Below are positions 7,035-9,345 of a DNA stretch of 9,345 nt, one piece after another; positions within the stretch are counted from its first letter, which is position 1; the number at the start of each line of letters is the position of its first letter. The stretch comes from an uncultured Desulfovibrio sp. Its GTDB lineage: Bacteria > Desulfobacterota > Desulfovibrionia > Desulfovibrionales > Desulfovibrionaceae. A program made the position numbers and the translations under genes. Location: assembly GCA_947177085.1 (NCBI GenBank), contig CAMWTD010000070.1, positions 1 through 9,345 of the forward strand, read 5' to 3'. Below the pieces are notes generated by a model that had not been told where the DNA came from, made no database searches, and saw only the letters and a list, made by a program, of their open reading frames with translations.

Positions 7035-8169
7035 ATGCTCCAGCTCAGCGATCTTCGCGCGGCCTCAGGGCCGTTGACCCAACGATTCACCAGCCTCTGG
7101 GGGCGGCTTTGACGCGGCGAGCGACGAAAAACGCCTTGCCGGCATCGAGGCCGAGCTCGCCCGCCCCGGCGCGTGGGACAAGCCCGAGGCCCTGACGCCG
7201 CTTTTGCAGGAAAAACGCCGCCTCGAGGACGAGGTGGCGCGCCTCTCCGCGCTCAAGAAGGCCCATGACGACATGGAGGAATGGCTGCTCCTCGCCGCCG
7301 AGAGCGGCGAGGCCGGGGACGCCGAGGCCCAGGAGGCCCTCGAGTCCCTGGCGCAGGCCCAGGCCGAGCTTTCCGCGCGCCTCGACGAGACCGAGCTCGT
7401 CATGCTGCTTTCCGCCGAGGAGGACGGGCAGGACGCCATCCTCGAAATCCACCCCGGCGCGGGAGGCACGGAATCGCAGGACTGGGCTGAAATGCTCCTG
7501 CGCCAATATACGCGCTGGGCGGCGCGGCGCGGCTTTGCCGTGGAGGAACTGGACTACCTTCCCGGGGACGAGGCCGGCATCAAGAGCGTGACGCTGCGCC
7601 TTTCCGGGCCGCACGCCTACGGCTTCCTCAAGAGCGAGCGCGGCATCCACCGCCTCATCCGCATCTCGCCCTTCGACGCCTCCGGGCGCAGGCACACCTC
7701 CTTCGCCTCGGTGGACGTGATGCCCGACGCGGGCGACGACATCAAGCTGGACCTCAAGGAATCGGATCTGCGCTTCGACATTTTCCGCTCCAGCGGGCCG
7801 GGCGGCCAGAGCGTCAACACCACAAGCTCGGCCGTACGCGTGACGCACCTGCCCACGGGCATCTCGGCCCAGTGCCAGAACGAGAAATCGCAGCACCACA
7901 ACAAGGAATCGGCGCTGCGCGTCCTGAAGGCCCGGCTCTACAACATGGAACTGCAAAAGCGCGACGCCGAGCGCCAGGCCCAGTACGCGGGCAAGGACGC
8001 CATCGCTTTCGGCAGCCAGATCCGCACCTATACGCTCCAGCCCTACCGTCTCGTGAAAGACCACCGCACGGGCACGGAAGCCGGGGATGTGGACGCGGTG
8101 CTTGACGGGCGCATCGACCAGTTCCAGCACGACTACCTTCTCTACCGCCATGAACAGGAACACCACTGA
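7035..8169 (+). CDS. prfB: Peptide chain release factor 2 (RF2), made by programmed +1 frameshift
   Basis: RF2 ends translation at UGA and UAA. The gene is in two frames: 25 sense codons (7035-7109), an in-frame TGA at 7110-7112, then a +1 shift so that reading resumes with GAC at 7111 and runs to the TGA at 8167-8169. The joined product has 377 residues, close to the usual about 365. After the shift the sequence reads RLFDAASDEKRL, matching the RF2 N-terminal helical domain. The stop-codon-recognition tripeptide typical of RF2, SPF, is at 211-213 in ISPFDASGRRHTSF, and the catalytic GGQ loop is at 256-258 in SGPGGQSVNTTSSAVR. An annotation that ignores the shift would give a truncated 321-residue protein from 7204. 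The gene starts 10 nt after lnt, and its 3' end overlaps the next gene by 20 nt. Regulation is expected to be autogenous through RF2 level at the internal UGA. Confidence 0.96.
7099..7113 (+). promoter_or_regulatory. prfB +1 programmed ribosomal frameshift site
   Basis: GGGGG (7099-7103), a 3-nt spacer (CGG), then CTT TGA C (7107-7113). This matches the classical prfB arrangement of an internal Shine-Dalgarno-like element 3 nt before CUU UGA C. When RF2 is scarce, the peptidyl-tRNA slips from CUU to UUU and reading continues as GAC; when RF2 is plentiful, translation stops at UGA after 25 codons. Confidence 0.95.
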
Positions 8170-9034
8170 TCCGCACGCGCTCGCCCGCGAGCTCGGGGAC
8201 CTTCGGGGCAGCCTCTCCGGCCATGCCGCCGAGGACGCCCCCGGGGCCCTCTCCCTGCCCGGGGGCGAGGCCGACTCGCCCGACGCCCGCATTGTGGCGC
8301 GGGTGGTGCGCGGCTTTTCGCACGAGGGCTGGCAGGAATTTTGCCGCGCCTATCCGCTCAGCCAATGGTATGCCCTGCCCGTGCCCGACGAGGTGGCGAC
8401 AGGGGTGCGCGTGGCCGACCTCAGGGCCGACCCGGCCTGCGCAACGCGCCCCGGGCCCGGGGACGTGCTTTTGGGGGCCCTCGGGAGCTCCATGTTCGCG
8501 GCCCAGTTGGAGCGCGAGCTTCTGCGCCTTGCGCGCCACGGCGGCGGCCTGAGCCTTGTGGCCGCGGCGCTGGCCGAGCGGCGCAGGCTTTCCACGGCGC
8601 TCGGCGACGGCACGGTGGCCCGGCTCGAGCGCCTTCTGGGCGAGACCCTGCAGGGGATGCTCGAAGCCTGCGACAGCCTGGGCTCGGCCGCTCCGGGGCG
8701 CTATATCCTGCTTTTGCCGGGCATGGGCCAGCTTCGCACGCGCCGCTTCGCGGAGGCCGCGCAGGCGGCCTTTGCCGAGGCCGCGCGACCCTTCTTCCCC
8801 ACCGGGGGCATCACCGCTGGGAGCGGCGCTTGCTGCGCGCTCGGGGTCATCCACGTGGGCCAGGAACGCGCGCCGCGCGGGGCAGACCTTTTGCGCCGCG
8901 CCGGGGAGGCGCTGGACGCGGCGCTGGCCCAGGACGAGGGCTTCATCCATCAGGAAACTTCCGGGAGCCACGGCTCCACCCTGGTCCAGTCCGGGGAAAA
9001 ACGCTTTCTCTTTTTCGGCGGAGAACCCAAATGA
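8150..9034 (+). CDS. Degenerate GGDEF-domain protein, probably without diguanylate cyclase activity
   Basis: The 294-residue product has a poorly conserved N-terminal part (1-105) and a C-terminal region that follows the GGDEF fold: LGSSMFAAQLERELLRLAR (111-129) where active enzymes have the TGLxNRxxF..L..E...A.R segment, a helical middle part, ILLLP at 186-190 where the strand after the signature lies, and ADLLRRAGEALDAALAQ (245-261) where the closing Ll.rAd.Aly.AK helix is. The signature pentapeptide itself is replaced by APGRY (181-185), the first metal-binding Asp position falls in VAAALAE (137-143) with no Asp, and no RxxD inhibitory site is seen. It therefore should not make c-di-GMP; a binding, scaffold or partner role is inferred. 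No membrane segment is evident. The ATG lies inside prfB with no Shine-Dalgarno, implying coupled translation, and its stop overlaps the next start. The family call rests on pattern matching by eye. Confidence 0.72.
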   Translation: MNRNTTDPHALARELGDLRGSLSGHAAEDAPGALSLPGGEADSPDARIVARVVRGFSHEGWQEFCRAYPLSQWYALPVPDEVATGVRVADLRADPACATRPGPGDVLLGALGSSMFAAQLERELLRLARHGGGLSLVAAALAERRRLSTALGDGTVARLERLLGETLQGMLEACDSLGSAAPGRYILLLPGMGQLRTRRFAEAAQAAFAEAARPFFPTGGITAGSGACCALGVIHVGQERAPRGADLLRRAGEALDAALAQDEGFIHQETSGSHGSTLVQSGEKRFLFFGGEPK

Positions 9035-9345
9035 ACACCACCTTGAGCGTTGCCGTGCTCAGCGGCAAGGGCGGCGTCGGCAAGACCAACCTCACCCTCA
9101 ACCTCGCCTGGGCGCTGCATGAGCAAGGCTTCAAGGCGCTGCTCATGGATTGCGACATGGGCCTCGCCAACCTGGACGTGCTGCTCGGCATCACGCCCGA
9201 GGGCAACCTGCAGGACGCCCTCATGGGCGGGCGGGACCTTGCCGAGGTGCTCCACCCCATCGCCAAGGGCTTTGACGTGCTGCCCGCGGCCTCGGGCGTG
9301 CCCGAGCTCAACGACCTCTCGCCGGATTTGCGCGCGGGCCTGCTC
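9031..9345 (+). CDS. MinD/ParA-family ATPase, FlhG (FleN)-like, 5' part only
   Basis: The first 105 codons are present and the gene continues past the window edge. The deviant Walker A motif GKGGVGKTN is at residues 12-20 with signature K13 and K18, and the Walker A' region DCDMGLANLDVLLG is at 40-53. The GLANLDVLLG wording is typical of FlhG/FleN/YlxH proteins, which set flagellar number and position by ATP-dependent dimerisation at the membrane, rather than of MinD or chromosomal ParA, but the C terminus needed to decide is missing. The start is well supported: GGAG at 9020-9023 lies 7 nt before the ATG, and ATGA at 9031-9034 overlaps the stop of the preceding GGDEF-like gene, so the two are translationally coupled. 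FleN is known in Pseudomonas to act with the c-di-GMP-responsive regulator FleQ, which makes the neighbouring GGDEF relative of interest. Confidence 0.88.
   Translation, partial: MNTTLSVAVLSGKGGVGKTNLTLNLAWALHEQGFKALLMDCDMGLANLDVLLGITPEGNLQDALMGGRDLAEVLHPIAKGFDVLPAASGVPELNDLSPDLRAGLL

Noticed and set aside
7204..8169. RF2 starting at the ATG at 7204 as a complete 321-residue gene
   Set aside because: It would lose a large part of the N-terminal domain, has no ribosome site at that position, and leaves the conserved RF2 sequence and recoding signal upstream unexplained.

Overview
The window is a dense, all plus-strand, strongly GC-rich block of eight protein genes. The first begins at 283 and the last runs off the right edge. 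The gene order, the very GC-rich third codon positions and the protein families point to a Desulfovibrio-like sulfate reducer (Desulfovibrionaceae, Desulfobacterota). That assignment is inferred from general resemblance, not from a search.

Layout. Bases 1-282 carry no gene I can support. They are clearly less GC-rich than the rest and hold a 12-bp palindrome (13-24) and three consecutive stable hairpins (72-183), so they look like a structured leader, a small RNA or an intergenic repeat. Then follow: an M20-family metallohydrolase (283-1569); mnmG, tRNA wobble-uridine modification (1562-3505, overlapping the M20 gene by 8 nt); a membrane-anchored PilZ protein predicted to bind c-di-GMP (3559-4485); a CorC-type CBS-domain protein (about 4555-5406); lnt, apolipoprotein N-acyltransferase (5423-7024); prfB, peptide chain release factor 2, with the classical programmed +1 frameshift (7035-8169); a protein that looks like an enzymatically dead GGDEF domain (8150-9034); and the 5' part of a MinD/FlhG-type ATPase gene (9031 to the edge).

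How the genes fit together. Gaps from 283 onward are at most about 70 nt and three junctions overlap (M20/mnmG, prfB/GGDEF-like, GGDEF-like/FlhG-like), so one long transcript is plausible. I see no convincing internal intrinsic terminator. Two themes are mixed: translation and envelope housekeeping (mnmG, corC-lnt, prfB), and signalling or cell organisation (PilZ, degenerate GGDEF, FlhG-like ATPase). The second set suggests, without proving it, a link to c-di-GMP-dependent motility or polar organisation.

Most notable items: the structured upstream region; the prfB recoding site, which hides the true start of RF2; the GGDEF relative that has lost its signature and metal-binding residues and is coupled to an FlhG-like gene; and the placement of its start codon inside the end of the self-regulated RF2 gene. 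No mobile element, CRISPR array, rRNA or tRNA was seen.
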